NCBI RefSeq assembly: GCF_001580545.1
Contig: NZ_LRBG01000037.1
Span: 558,001-622,000 of the forward strand
Origin: Paraburkholderia monticola
Lineage (GTDB): Bacteria; Pseudomonadota; Gammaproteobacteria; Burkholderiales; Burkholderiaceae
DNA: 64,000 bases
Direction: 5' to 3'
Positions 43,805 to 52,686 of this stretch are shown here, in pieces. Positions within the stretch are counted from its first letter, which is position 1, and each line of letters starts with the position of its first letter. A program made the translations under genes and the position numbers. Under the pieces are notes generated by a model. The model saw only the letters and a program-made list of their open reading frames with translations, did no database searches and was not told the origin of the DNA.

Positions 43805-43834
43805 GACTCGCGGTGTCAGGCTGCGAGTCTTTTT
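43805..43834 (+). terminator. Rho-independent terminator 1 after the GH28 gene
   Basis: GACTCGC (43805-43811) pairs with GCGAGTC (43823-43829), followed by five Ts. It lies 23 bases after the stop codon and ends rightward transcription. Confidence 0.85.
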
Positions 43835-43837
43835 GGC

Positions 43838-43865
43838 GCCCCACGGGTAACCGTGGGGCTTTTTT
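43838..43865 (+). terminator. Rho-independent terminator 2 after the GH28 gene
   Basis: GCCCCACGG (43838-43846) pairs perfectly with CCGTGGGGC (43851-43859) over a GTAA loop, followed by six Ts. It is a strong second terminator directly behind the first. Confidence 0.88.
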
Positions 43866-43886
43866 CGTTTCGGGCGGCGCGTTTCA

Positions 43887-44273
43887 TCACCGCAATAACG
43901 CCAGACACAAGGCAATCCCCGCCCCATAAGTCCCAAGCGCACCGACGAAGCGCAAAGGGTTGGGCTTCGCCATCGTCGGAAACGCAATCAGTCCGACGAC
44001 GAGCAGGCACCGGCACACGGTCGCGACGATCATCAGCGACACCGTCAGCGTGGAGGGCGAGCGGGCGCCCAGAAAGAGAAACAGTACGGCGAGGAACGGC
44101 GCGTATTCGGCCGTATTGCCATGTGCGCGAACGAGCTTGTGCAAGAGGTTGGCCGGATCGTCGGCGCAGTCGGACAGGCTGCGTTGGCGAAAACGCATCA
44201 TCGATACCGACAAGCCGAGGCCGAACAACAGCAGCCCCAGCACCGCTACACATCCGAGAGCAATAGAGTTCAT
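43887..44273 (-). CDS. MAPEG-family membrane protein
   Basis: A 128-residue protein with the four-helix MAPEG plan: helix 1 at about 4-23 (ALGCVAVLGLLLFGLGLSVS), then RAHGNTAEYAPFLAVLFLFL, in which the family motif RAHGN and E-Y-A-P lie, and two further helices. Eukaryotic members use glutathione in eicosanoid metabolism; bacterial roles are poorly known. ATG 44273 is chosen. It converges with the pectinase gene, whose terminators separate the two. Confidence 0.88.
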   Translation of the reverse strand: MNSIALGCVAVLGLLLFGLGLSVSMMRFRQRSLSDCADDPANLLHKLVRAHGNTAEYAPFLAVLFLFLGARSPSTLTVSLMIVATVCRCLLVVGLIAFPTMAKPNPLRFVGALGTYGAGIALCLALLR

Positions 44274-44458
44274 GGGAACGCGGCTCCTTGGCAGGCTAGC
44301 GACGCACACCGGTTCGACGGATCAGGCGCTCCCATTCTCGCACGGGCCGGCATGCGCGGGCCGCGCGGTTGGACCTCGTCGAAAGCAGCTACGCCGCGAT
44401 CGTGGCAACCCAGATCGCGGCGCAGTTCATGACTCGAATGCTTTGACTACATCGACAC

Positions 44459-46141
44459 TCAGTCCTGGTGATCGAACTCCGGCAGCGGACGCGTTCCTTC
44501 GACTGCGACCGACTGCAGCAGCTCGGGCTTCAGATCGAGCAGACGCAAAATCGTCGGCGCCACCTGCGTGGTCAGCACACGCTCGTTGTCGACCTGGCCG
44601 GCGTGCTGCGCATGAGGCACATACATCACGAGGCCGAGATGGCTGTCGTCGGGCGCATTGCCGCCATGCTCCTCATCCTTCGCCGTGCTCGACGTATAGA
44701 TCACGCCCGGGTTCGGCTGAACGATGATGTCGGGCGTGCGGCCGCGCGACGGATCGCCGAACCGGTTCGCCAGTTGCGGGCCAGACAGGATGTACGCCTG
44801 CGGACCATCGGCGCAGATGCCGGGCGCGTTGCAGCTCAGATTGTCTTTGAGCGTCTTCACGACCGAGGACGCCTGGCTTTGATCGCGCAGCCAGATCAGA
44901 CCGACGTCGTCGGTCTGCACGAAGCCGGTGCCGACGAGTCCGGTACCGTCGTTGAGGTTGCCGCTCTTCGTCGCGGCCTGGCCGAAAGCGCCGCCTGAAT
45001 CCAGGTAGTTGTTTGCTTCGAGCAGCTTGGTCAGCGTATCGCCGTTCTTCACGAGCTTCGTATGATCGGTCGGCGACTGGCCGTGTTTCGCGGTGACGAT
45101 GATCGCCGTCGACGAATAAAGACCGCGCTGCTTCAGTTCGGCCACGATGCGTCCCAACGCGTCGTCGATATACGCGATCGCGCCGGTGACCTGCGGACCC
45201 GGCGTGAAGCTCGCATCCAGATAGCCGCCGCCCGTCGCGACCGTGGCCTTCTGCGCGACGCTCAAGGTCTGGAAATTGGCGCCGAACACGGTCGGCACCG
45301 GGGCGTTCATTTGCCCGGTCGAATCCTTGCCGTCGATCTCATCGATCAGCGATTGCACGTGGTAGTTGTCGAACTTCTCCGTGTGCTGGTAAGTGTCGAG
45401 GTAGTACGTGTTGGTATCCGGATCGATCGAATTTATTTCGGTACGCGAAAGATCGTCGACGCCCGCGCCCGACGGTCCATTGAGCCAGTCGTAGCCCCAC
45501 GCGTGCTTATCGGCCCACGCGGTGCGCGCGCCGTGCACGTTGCCCTTGATCACCTCGAAAACCGTGTTGGTCTTCAGATAGTTGTGCGGATAGACCGGCG
45601 TGCAGACGCCATTGACGAGCGCATGCGGAATCGCTTGCGGATTGAACGCGCCGCCGCCGTTGAGGTGGATGAGCGCGCCGCCGTTCTCGCCGTCGATGCC
45701 GGTCGTTTCATCGAACACGACATTCCAGCCGGTCGGGCCCGTGCAATTGCTATCCGACGGCGCATAGAACGTGCGGTCGTAGGAGACGTCGTAGAAGAGG
45801 CCCGCGGACTTCGGCGAGCCGCCGGTCACGAGCGCGGCGAGGCCCGGAAACGAATCCGACAGTCCCGGCGTGTGAGCGTTCGTATACGTCGTCCCCGACT
45901 TCGCGAGCAGGGAGAGGTTGGGGCACGTGTTCGCGCCGATGCAACGCGCGACGTCCTGCTCATGCAGACCGTCGAAGCTGATCAGCAGCACATGCTTGAC
46001 CGACCCGCGATCGTGATCGTGATCGCGGCCGTGATCGTGATCGTCGCCGGCTGTTGCTACTACCGAGTACAGCCCGGCGAGCAATGCGACGGCTGCGCAC
46101 ATTGCGCTTTGCTTACGCTTCCATTTCGTGATCGGTTTCAT
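44459..46141 (-). CDS. Exported alkaline-phosphatase-superfamily hydrolase (nucleotide pyrophosphatase-like)
   Basis: A 560-residue protein with AGGACGAG before its ATG. A signal peptide ends near residue 32, and the mature end is a His/Asp-rich tail, DDHDHGRDHDHDRG (33-46). The metal-site order of the superfamily is LISFDGLHEQD (first Asp), DSFPGLAALVTGGSP with a serine at the nucleophile place of type-I phosphodiesterases, YIDDALGRIV, TAKHGQSP (histidine ligand) and EEHGGNAPDDSH. It probably hydrolyses a phosphodiester or phosphonate in the periplasm. The substrate is unknown. The rightward frame opposite it is a shadow. Confidence 0.9.
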   Translation of the reverse strand: MKPITKWKRKQSAMCAAVALLAGLYSVVATAGDDHDHGRDHDHDRGSVKHVLLISFDGLHEQDVARCIGANTCPNLSLLAKSGTTYTNAHTPGLSDSFPGLAALVTGGSPKSAGLFYDVSYDRTFYAPSDSNCTGPTGWNVVFDETTGIDGENGGALIHLNGGGAFNPQAIPHALVNGVCTPVYPHNYLKTNTVFEVIKGNVHGARTAWADKHAWGYDWLNGPSGAGVDDLSRTEINSIDPDTNTYYLDTYQHTEKFDNYHVQSLIDEIDGKDSTGQMNAPVPTVFGANFQTLSVAQKATVATGGGYLDASFTPGPQVTGAIAYIDDALGRIVAELKQRGLYSSTAIIVTAKHGQSPTDHTKLVKNGDTLTKLLEANNYLDSGGAFGQAATKSGNLNDGTGLVGTGFVQTDDVGLIWLRDQSQASSVVKTLKDNLSCNAPGICADGPQAYILSGPQLANRFGDPSRGRTPDIIVQPNPGVIYTSSTAKDEEHGGNAPDDSHLGLVMYVPHAQHAGQVDNERVLTTQVAPTILRLLDLKPELLQSVAVEGTRPLPEFDHQD

Positions 46142-46319
46142 GTCTCGTCCTTTTGTTTGACAACGACTTTGGGTAAGGCGGGACGAATTTGAACCGTAAA
46201 GAAGTCATTTACGTGACCTGCGGTTTTTATTTCGACGTGCTTAGCGCTTAAGGTTTTGTTAAGGAATACGTGATCCATTCGACGCACATGCGCAGTGGAT
46301 TTGCGCGAGCTACCACGCA

Positions 46320-46354
46320 TAAAAAACGGCACGGGTTTTCGCAACCCGTGCCGT
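46320..46354 (-). terminator. Rho-independent terminator, leftward
   Basis: Read leftwards, ACGGCACGGGTT and AACCCGTGCCGT pair perfectly over 12 bp (46326-46354), followed by six Ts (46321-46326). It ends the DUF427 transcript about 70 bases past its stop and insulates the phosphatase gene. Confidence 0.88.
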
Positions 46355-46426
46355 TTCGTCGGTCGGTAGTCGAATGCCGCCAGGTGTCAACCGATGGATT
46401 GACTATATAGCGGCGGTAGTGTCGCT

Positions 46427-46831
46427 CTAGTGATCGGCCGGCTGCTCCGTGATCGAGTCCACGCGGTCGGGATAGAACGCCAGGTGCTCGCGGATCGGCG
46501 CGACGGCGTCGTAAGGCTGTTCGTAGGTCCACACCGCATTGGTGCCGCGCCCGCCGACCGACGGAATCGAGAAGTATGCGCAATCGCCCTTGTATGGACA
46601 GTACGTCGCGTGGGTGGAGCGTTCGAGGAGTGTCATATCGACGTCCTTGCGCGGAATGTAAAGTACGGCCGGATAGAGGGCTTCGCGCAGCGTCAACGCG
46701 TCGTGCGTATCAGCGATCACGTGGCCGCCTGCCATGACGATCACGCGCCCGCCATGGCGCTCGATCGTGATCGGATGGTCCGGGCCCGGGATCTTGATCA
46801 GTTTGTCGTGCGATGCCGAATGAGTGGACAT
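46427..46831 (-). CDS. DUF427-family protein
   Basis: A 134-residue protein with AAGGAGCG before ATG 46831. The DUF427 core is clear: PDHPITIERHGGRVIVMAGG, ALTLREALYPAVLYIPRKDV, and the signature HATYCPYKGDCAYFSIP followed by VWTYEQPY. These proteins form a small beta-tent fold with no established activity. It is a single gene with its own strong terminator. Confidence 0.92.
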   Translation of the reverse strand: MSTHSASHDKLIKIPGPDHPITIERHGGRVIVMAGGHVIADTHDALTLREALYPAVLYIPRKDVDMTLLERSTHATYCPYKGDCAYFSIPSVGGRGTNAVWTYEQPYDAVAPIREHLAFYPDRVDSITEQPADH

Positions 46832-47183
46832 AAAGACGCTCCTTGGGTGAGTGGGGCGGCGAGGTATCGCTTGCCGACGGCGAAGTCCCTCGCCCGCGCG
46901 CAGGGCAGTTGACTGAAGATATGCCCGTATTGCCGTACTAGTTCACTTCGGGTATTTCTATCACATAAGTTACAGCAGCGCTTCCAGGTGCTGTGAGCGG
47001 CAGAACGCCCGCCGGAGTCGCATCAGTTGCGGGGACGTGCTTCTTTGCAACGGGACGGAGACTTCGCGGAAGACGAACACAACCAGCCGACTGGCAGGAG
47101 GGCGTGATGCTCGTTGGATACGCTGTGTGTGAGCCCGCAAGTCAGCCTGCCAATCCATCGACAACTGGCGAGGTTGTTTGACC
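46832..47183. other. Intergenic region between divergent genes
   Basis: Promoter space for the DUF427 gene and the outer-membrane gene. No further gene, repeat or RNA was recognised. Confidence 0.4.
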
Positions 47184-48170
47184 ATGCTTGCGTTCCGGAA
47201 GCGTTGGTCACAACGCGCGGCGGGGGCATGCGCTGCTTTGCCCTTGACGCTGCTGCCGTGCGCCTCGCATGCGCAGGTCGTGCCGGGGCAACTGTCGAGC
47301 GGTGCGGTGGTTGGCGGCAATGTCAAGCGGCATGCCGACGCTGTGCTCGCGATCATGACCTACACGACAGTCCCCGACGTGACGACCAGTAACCTGTCGG
47401 TCAATAACGGCCTGACGGGTAATCCCGGCTTCGGGCAGACGCAATTTGGCGGCGGCTTCACGCTCAGCAGGACGTTTCCCCTGTACATGGAGGGCACGCT
47501 TGCCTATAGCCGCTACGATCCGGTCTTCATTGCAACGGACGGCGCCCAGCAGCGTGCGGTGCCGACGAAGTGGAACACTTTCAGCGGCACAGTCGGCCTC
47601 GGCTGGGATTTCCGCATCACCGACGAACTGGTGTTCCGGCCGATCCTCAACGGTACGCTTGGGCGTGTCTCGAGTGACCTGACGGTGGGGCAAACGATCT
47701 TCAATCGCGTCACGGACAGCAACCTGCAGTTCCTCGAGAACGGCTCGCTCAACGCCTACGGCTATGGCGGCTCGTTGATGCTCGACTATGAGCACTACCG
47801 CGAAAACTACGAAATCGACGCTGAGTTGCGGGCGACCGATATTTATCTGCGTAGTTTCGGCAGTACGTCGGAAGCAGTCCAGGGCTCGGCCATGGCCCAG
47901 CAGCTGAGCCTATGGACACGCTGGCGCGCGCCCACCGGCTGGCACGCGCTGGACCGGCCGGTCCGCTATGTGCTCGAAGCCGCTTACTCGCATTACTTCG
48001 GCGACAGTGCCGGGGTGCTGGGTTTCAACGACCTCACTTCGTTGGGCGTGGGCCTCGAACTCGATAGCAGCAGGTATCCGATCATCGTCACTCGCACGCG
48101 CGCGATGGTGCGCTACGTGTTCGGGCGCAACGTGCATGGCGTGTCGTTCGGATTCGCGATGAGTTTCTAG
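47184..48170 (+). CDS. Outer-membrane beta-barrel protein (autotransporter-beta-like)
   Basis: About 328 residues, with a signal peptide ending SHAQ (near residue 31). The mature part consists of alternating strands such as FGGGFTLSRTFPLYMEGTLA and GTVGLGWDFRITDELVFRPI. It ends in VSFGFAMSF, with the terminal phenylalanine expected for BAM-assembled barrels. There is no passenger domain, so it is not a true autotransporter. ATG 47184 is used; TTG 47178 is nearer to GAGG (47170-47173) and also possible. The role is unknown. Confidence 0.8.
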   Translation: MLAFRKRWSQRAAGACAALPLTLLPCASHAQVVPGQLSSGAVVGGNVKRHADAVLAIMTYTTVPDVTTSNLSVNNGLTGNPGFGQTQFGGGFTLSRTFPLYMEGTLAYSRYDPVFIATDGAQQRAVPTKWNTFSGTVGLGWDFRITDELVFRPILNGTLGRVSSDLTVGQTIFNRVTDSNLQFLENGSLNAYGYGGSLMLDYEHYRENYEIDAELRATDIYLRSFGSTSEAVQGSAMAQQLSLWTRWRAPTGWHALDRPVRYVLEAAYSHYFGDSAGVLGFNDLTSLGVGLELDSSRYPIIVTRTRAMVRYVFGRNVHGVSFGFAMSF

Positions 48171-48611
48171 CTGGTGCGGCTCGCTTCAGAATGGCCGCCG
48201 GGCGAAACGATGCGCGGCCTTCGAGTCAACAGACGATCTGTTTGCTGAATGACGCAGATCGGTCCGGCACGTTCCTGCGCAACTCGATGCTTTTCCTCGA
48301 TCCACCCCCTTCGTCGCACGATGCATTCCGCATGATGCGGTGTGGCACGCAAAATGCTCGGTGCGGACGCGGTTTATCGCACGTTCTCCAGCCAGAAAAG
48401 CGGATTGTTCGTCGACGCACTATGCTTTTTAGTGCCGCATTGTCTGCACCCGAGTCGTCCCGGCATGGACAGCACTACGAAAGAAGACGCCAGCATGGAG
48501 CTGACGTAACAGCGACGACGATCGCAAGGCTGCATACGTGGACATGATGCACGTGTGCTGAGTCAACGCTTTATCCATCATCGCAGACGTTCTTCAAGGA
48601 AGGTTGAGATC
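48171..48611. other. Intergenic region upstream of the PQQ dehydrogenase gene
   Basis: No gene found. A 13-base near-palindrome CCGCATGATGCGG lies at about 48327-48339. A 118-codon frame across the region has poor codon use and no ribosome site. Confidence 0.4.
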
Positions 48612-51083
48612 ATGGCCAGACTATCGAAACCGCTGGGCGTCATCGGCGTCATCTCCGTGCTGTTCACGTTGCTCACCGCCATCTATTTGCTGATCGGCGG
48701 CGGGTGGCTGCTCTCGCTCGGCGGCTCGCCCTACTACGTCGTGACGGGCATCGTGCTGCTCATCTTCACGTGGCTGCTGTGGCGGGCCAGCGCCGCGGCT
48801 TTCGTCGTCTATGCGCTGGTGCTGATCGGTACCGCGATCTGGGGACTCTGGGAAGCGGGCTCCGACTTCTGGGCGCTCGTGCCGCGCTCGGGCGTGCTGG
48901 TCGTGTTCGGCGTGTGGCTGCTGCTGCTCATGAGCTGGCGTCTCGAGCGCCCGCGCAGGTTCGGCGTGGTCTCGCTCGTCGTGGGGCTCGTGGTTTGGGG
49001 CGGCGTGCTCGTCTATGCGCACTTCAACGATCCGCAACAACTGAATGGTACGTTGACCTCGGCGAGACCCACGCCCGCGCCGCACCCGGACGGCATCCAG
49101 GCTTCCGAGTGGCCCGCTTACGGCCGCGACCAGCAAGGCACGCGCTATTCGCCGCTGCAACAGATCACGCCGGAGAACGCACATCAGCTGCAACTGGCAT
49201 GGACCTTCCGCACGGGCGACATGAAGGGGCCCAACGATCCGGTCGAAATCACCAACGAAGTCACGCCGATCAAGATCGGCGATCTGCTGTACCTGTGCTC
49301 GCCTCACCAGATCCTGTTCGCGCTGGACGCGCAAACGGGCCAGCTCAAATGGAAGTTCGATCCGAAGCTCAAGGCCGATCCTTCGTTCCAGCACGTGACC
49401 TGCCGGGGCGTGTCGTTTGTCGATCTGTCGGCGAGCGCCGCAACTGCGACGAGCGCGAGCGGCGGCATGGCGGCGTCCGATGCCATGGCCGCATCGGGTA
49501 CGGAAGCCGCCGGCCCTGCGAGCGAAACCACGACCGCGGCAGCACCTGCCGCTAACGGCGCGTGTATGCGCCGCATCCTGCTGCCCGTCAACGACGGCCA
49601 CCTCTATGCGCTCGACGCGTTGACAGGCGAACGCTGCCCAGGCTTCGGCAGCAACGGCGACCTCGACCTGCAGCACGCCATGCCTGTGACGACGCCCGGC
49701 ATGTACGAGCCCACGTCGCCACCCGTTGTGACGAACAACGTGATCGTCGTGGCGGGCGCGGTCGAGGACAACTTCTCGAACCGCGAGCCCTCGGGTGTGA
49801 TCCGCGGCTTCGATGTGCGGACGGGCGAACTGCTCTGGGCATTCGATCCGGGCGCGGCGGATCCGAACAAGATTCCGGGTCCGGGCGAACACTACGCATG
49901 GAACTCGCCGAACTCATGGGCGCCTGCCGCCTATGATGCGAAGCTCGATATCGTCTATCTGCCGATGGGCGTGAAGACGCCGGACATCTGGGGCGGCGAC
50001 CGCACACCCGAGCTGGAGCGTTACGCGACGGGTCTGCTCGCCCTGCACGCCTCGACGGGCAAGCTCGCCTGGTTCTACCAGACGGTGCATCACGATCTCT
50101 GGGACATGGACCAACCTTCACAGCCCACGCTCGCCGACATCACCGACAAGGACGGCAAGATCGTACCGGTCGTCTACGCGCCAGCGAAGACCGGCAACCT
50201 GTTCGTGCTGGACCGTCGCACGGGTGCGCTCGTCGTACCCGCGCCCGAAATGCCGGTGCCCCAGGGCGCGGCGCCCGGCGATCACGTTTCGCCCACGCAG
50301 CCGTTTTCGCAGCTCACGTTTCGCCCCTCGAAGAACCTCACGGATGCCGACATGTGGGGCGCCACGATGTACGACCAGCTCATATGCCGCGTGATGTTCC
50401 ACAGGCTTCGCTATGAGGGCACTTTCACGCCGCCTTCACTTCAGGGCTCGCTCGTGTTCCCGGGCAATCTCGGCATGTTCGAGTGGGGCGGCCTTGCCAT
50501 CGACACCGACCGGCAGGTTGCCGTAGCCAACCCGATCGCGCTGCCTTTCGTCTCGCGTCTCATACCGCGCGGCCCCGGCAACCCGATGGAGCCGCAGCCG
50601 GGCGCGAAGGGAAGCGGCACGGAGGCGGGCATCCAGCCGCAATACGGCGTGCCCTTCGGCGTGACGCTGAACCCGTTCTTTTCGCCGTTCGGCCTGCCGT
50701 GCAAGCAGCCGGCGTGGGGCTACATCGCGGCGATCGATCTGAAGACCAACCAGATCGTGTGGAAGCGCCGCATCGGGACCCCGCGTGACAGCTCTCCGTT
50801 TCCGCTGTCGTTCAGGATGGGCATGCCGATGCTGGGCGGCCCGATGGTGACGGCGGGCGGGGTCGTCTTCATCGGCGCGACGGCGGACAACTATCTGCGC
50901 GCGTTCGACGTCAATGACGGCAATCTGCTCTGGCAGGCACGCCTGCCCGCGGGCGGCCAGGCCACGCCGATGACGTACTCGGTCAACGGCCGCCAGTTCG
51001 TCGTGATCGCGGCCGGTGGACACGGGTCGTTCGGCACGAAGCTCGGCGACTACGTGGTTGCATATGCGTTGCCGCAGCAGTGA
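48612..51083 (+). CDS. gcd: Membrane-bound PQQ-dependent glucose/quinate dehydrogenase
   Basis: An 823-residue quinoprotein with AGGAAGG before ATG 48612. The first 145 residues hold five transmembrane helices (VIGVISVLFTLLTAIYLLIG first). The eight-bladed propeller begins with EWPAYGRDQQGTRYSPLQQI and includes TPIKIGDLLYLCSPH, HHDLWDMDQPSQPTLADI, WGYIAAIDLKTNQIVWKRRI and ends GGHGSFGTKLGDYVVAYALP. This fits membrane glucose dehydrogenase, which oxidises glucose to gluconolactone in the periplasm and feeds ubiquinone; a quinate dehydrogenase cannot be excluded. An Ala/Ser/Thr-rich insert of about 45 residues (about 270-315) interrupts the CRGVS-CMRRILLP region. PQQ synthesis genes are not here. 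Confidence 0.9.
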   Translation: MARLSKPLGVIGVISVLFTLLTAIYLLIGGGWLLSLGGSPYYVVTGIVLLIFTWLLWRASAAAFVVYALVLIGTAIWGLWEAGSDFWALVPRSGVLVVFGVWLLLLMSWRLERPRRFGVVSLVVGLVVWGGVLVYAHFNDPQQLNGTLTSARPTPAPHPDGIQASEWPAYGRDQQGTRYSPLQQITPENAHQLQLAWTFRTGDMKGPNDPVEITNEVTPIKIGDLLYLCSPHQILFALDAQTGQLKWKFDPKLKADPSFQHVTCRGVSFVDLSASAATATSASGGMAASDAMAASGTEAAGPASETTTAAAPAANGACMRRILLPVNDGHLYALDALTGERCPGFGSNGDLDLQHAMPVTTPGMYEPTSPPVVTNNVIVVAGAVEDNFSNREPSGVIRGFDVRTGELLWAFDPGAADPNKIPGPGEHYAWNSPNSWAPAAYDAKLDIVYLPMGVKTPDIWGGDRTPELERYATGLLALHASTGKLAWFYQTVHHDLWDMDQPSQPTLADITDKDGKIVPVVYAPAKTGNLFVLDRRTGALVVPAPEMPVPQGAAPGDHVSPTQPFSQLTFRPSKNLTDADMWGATMYDQLICRVMFHRLRYEGTFTPPSLQGSLVFPGNLGMFEWGGLAIDTDRQVAVANPIALPFVSRLIPRGPGNPMEPQPGAKGSGTEAGIQPQYGVPFGVTLNPFFSPFGLPCKQPAWGYIAAIDLKTNQIVWKRRIGTPRDSSPFPLSFRMGMPMLGGPMVTAGGVVFIGATADNYLRAFDVNDGNLLWQARLPAGGQATPMTYSVNGRQFVVIAAGGHGSFGTKLGDYVVAYALPQQ

Positions 51084-51105
51084 ACGGGGCGCGAGCGGTC
51101 CGCTC

Positions 51106-51588
51106 ATGACGGCTTCTTCCACCGTGGCGGCGCTTTCCGACGCTGTCTGGCGCATGGTGTTTCGCCTCGGATTTCCGCTCGCCCGCGCCTGGTGGCACCT
51201 TCGACGGCCTGACCATGAGGGCGCGCTAGTAGCAATCTACGTGGGTCAGTCGCTGTTGCTGCTGAAGTCGTCGTACCGTGCCGAATGGGGGTTCCCGGGT
51301 GGCAGTATCCGGGCCGGTGAGACGCCTGCTGCCGCGGCGCTGCGCGAGATGGAGGAGGAGATCGGACTCCCGTCTCACCCCTTGCTGCCAGCGGGCAGCG
51401 TCGCCGGCCAGTGGGACGGCCGAAGGGACCGGGTACATTTCTTCGAGCTGCGCCTCGATTGCGAACCCGAACTGCGGCTCGATAATCGCGAGATCGTCGC
51501 CGCGCATCTGGCTTCGCCGGAGGAATTGCACGCCTTCGCGGTGACAGGCGCGGTCGCTGCGTATCTCGGCCGGGAAGTCTGCGTGTAG
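51106..51588 (+). CDS. Nudix hydrolase
   Basis: A 160-residue protein with the complete Nudix box GGSIRAGETPAAAALREMEEEIGL (about 65-88; G-x5-E-x7-R-E-x2-E-E-x-G). ATG 51106 lies 22 bases after the dehydrogenase stop on the same strand, so co-transcription is possible. An unusual hydrophobic N-terminus (MVFRLGFPLARAWWHL) precedes the domain. It hydrolyses a nucleoside diphosphate-linked substrate; which one is unclear. It converges on the LysR-type gene. Confidence 0.88.
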   Translation: MTASSTVAALSDAVWRMVFRLGFPLARAWWHLRRPDHEGALVAIYVGQSLLLLKSSYRAEWGFPGGSIRAGETPAAAALREMEEEIGLPSHPLLPAGSVAGQWDGRRDRVHFFELRLDCEPELRLDNREIVAAHLASPEELHAFAVTGAVAAYLGREVCV

Positions 51589-51658
51589 TCGAACCGTTTT
51601 TCTTTCATGACCGTTCGGCTCGTCGACATGGAGACGCGCGGACTCGCGCATGTCGCAT

Positions 51659-52567
51659 TCAGCGCCGCGGCTTCGCGTCCTGCCAGCTCGACGCGCGCGC
51701 GAACTCGACGAACGAATGCAGATAGTCGAGCGAGGCATCCGCTTCGCGCGTGCCGAGAAAAATCTGTTTGGCGATGCCGGTCTTGCCGAGCTTCACGCTG
51801 ACCACCGGCATGCGGTCCGCGTATTCCTCGGCGAGCCAGCGCGGTAGGGCCGCCACGCCGCGATTGCTCGCGACCATCTGCAGCATGATGTCGGTGGTCT
51901 CGATGGTCTTATGGCGGCGCGGGGCGACGTCGGCGGGACGCAGGAACAGGTTGTAGATGTCGAGGCGATCGGTTTCGACCGGATAGGTAATCAGCGTTTC
52001 ATCGACGAGTTGCCCCGGTTCCACGTAGCGCGCGTTGGCCAGACGATGCCCTTCGGCCACCACCAGCACCTGCTCGTAGTCGAACACGGGCTCGAAGCGG
52101 AGGCCGGGCCGCTTCAGCGGGTCCGGCGTGACGAGCACGTCGATGTCGTAGCCGAACAGCGCGCCGATGCCGCCGAACTGGAAGCGTTGCTTGACGTCGA
52201 CGTCGACGTCGGGCCAGCGCGCGAGGTAGGGCGACACGACCTTCAGCAGCCACTGATAACACGGATGACATTCCATGCCGATGCGCAGCGTGCCGCGCTC
52301 GCCGTTCGCATATTGCTTCATGCGCGCCTCGGCGTGTTCGAACTGCGGCAGCAGACGGTCGGCGAGCGACAACAGATAGCGACCCGCCTGCGTGAGGCGC
52401 AGGTGGCGGCCATCGCGTTCCCAGACCGGCGTGCCGAGCTGCTGCTCGAGCTTCTTCACGGTATGGCTCAACGCCGATTGCGTCAGATGCAGCGCACCGG
52501 CCGCCGCCGTGAGCGAGCCCTGCCGGTCCACTTCGCGGATCAGGGTGAGGTGAAAGCGTTCGAGCAT
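51659..52567 (-). CDS. metR: LysR-family regulator, MetR type
   Basis: A 302-residue LysR protein starting at 52567 (MLERFHLTLIREVDRQGSLT), which aligns with the usual start of MetR; an upstream in-frame ATG at 52615 would add 16 unlike residues. The helix-turn-helix is LTAAAGALHLTQSALSHTVK and the effector domain begins at GTLRIGMECHPCYQWLLKVV, where the CHPCYQWL stretch is typical of MetR. Divergence from metE with a shared promoter is the classic arrangement: MetR activates metE with homocysteine as co-activator. Confidence 0.88.
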   Translation of the reverse strand: MLERFHLTLIREVDRQGSLTAAAGALHLTQSALSHTVKKLEQQLGTPVWERDGRHLRLTQAGRYLLSLADRLLPQFEHAEARMKQYANGERGTLRIGMECHPCYQWLLKVVSPYLARWPDVDVDVKQRFQFGGIGALFGYDIDVLVTPDPLKRPGLRFEPVFDYEQVLVVAEGHRLANARYVEPGQLVDETLITYPVETDRLDIYNLFLRPADVAPRRHKTIETTDIMLQMVASNRGVAALPRWLAEEYADRMPVVSVKLGKTGIAKQIFLGTREADASLDYLHSFVEFARASSWQDAKPRR

Positions 52568-52686
52568 AGATGAACAGAATTGATGGGTGAATGAAATAAT
52601 GCCATTTTTATTCATGTAATGAAAACCCTATCATCGCTGTCACTCCTCGCATCGTTTCTGGCAAATTTCATCGGAAGGCAGCGCCC
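52568..52686. promoter_or_regulatory. Divergent metR-metE control region
   Basis: A 119-base AT-rich region between divergent starts. TGAAT (52588-52592) and ATTCA (52610-52614) are inverted 17 bases apart, and TTCATGTAATGAA follows. Known MetR sites are TGAA-N5-TTCA dyads, so these half-sites are candidates though spaced differently. No cobalamin riboswitch fold fits in this short space. Confidence 0.55.

Noticed and set aside
45062..46192. 376-codon plus-strand frame opposite the phosphatase gene
   Set aside because: No motif and isoleucine/arginine-rich pattern typical of an antisense shadow.
52568..52686. Cobalamin riboswitch before metE
   Set aside because: The 119-base divergent region is too short and lacks the B12-box; MetR half-sites fit better.
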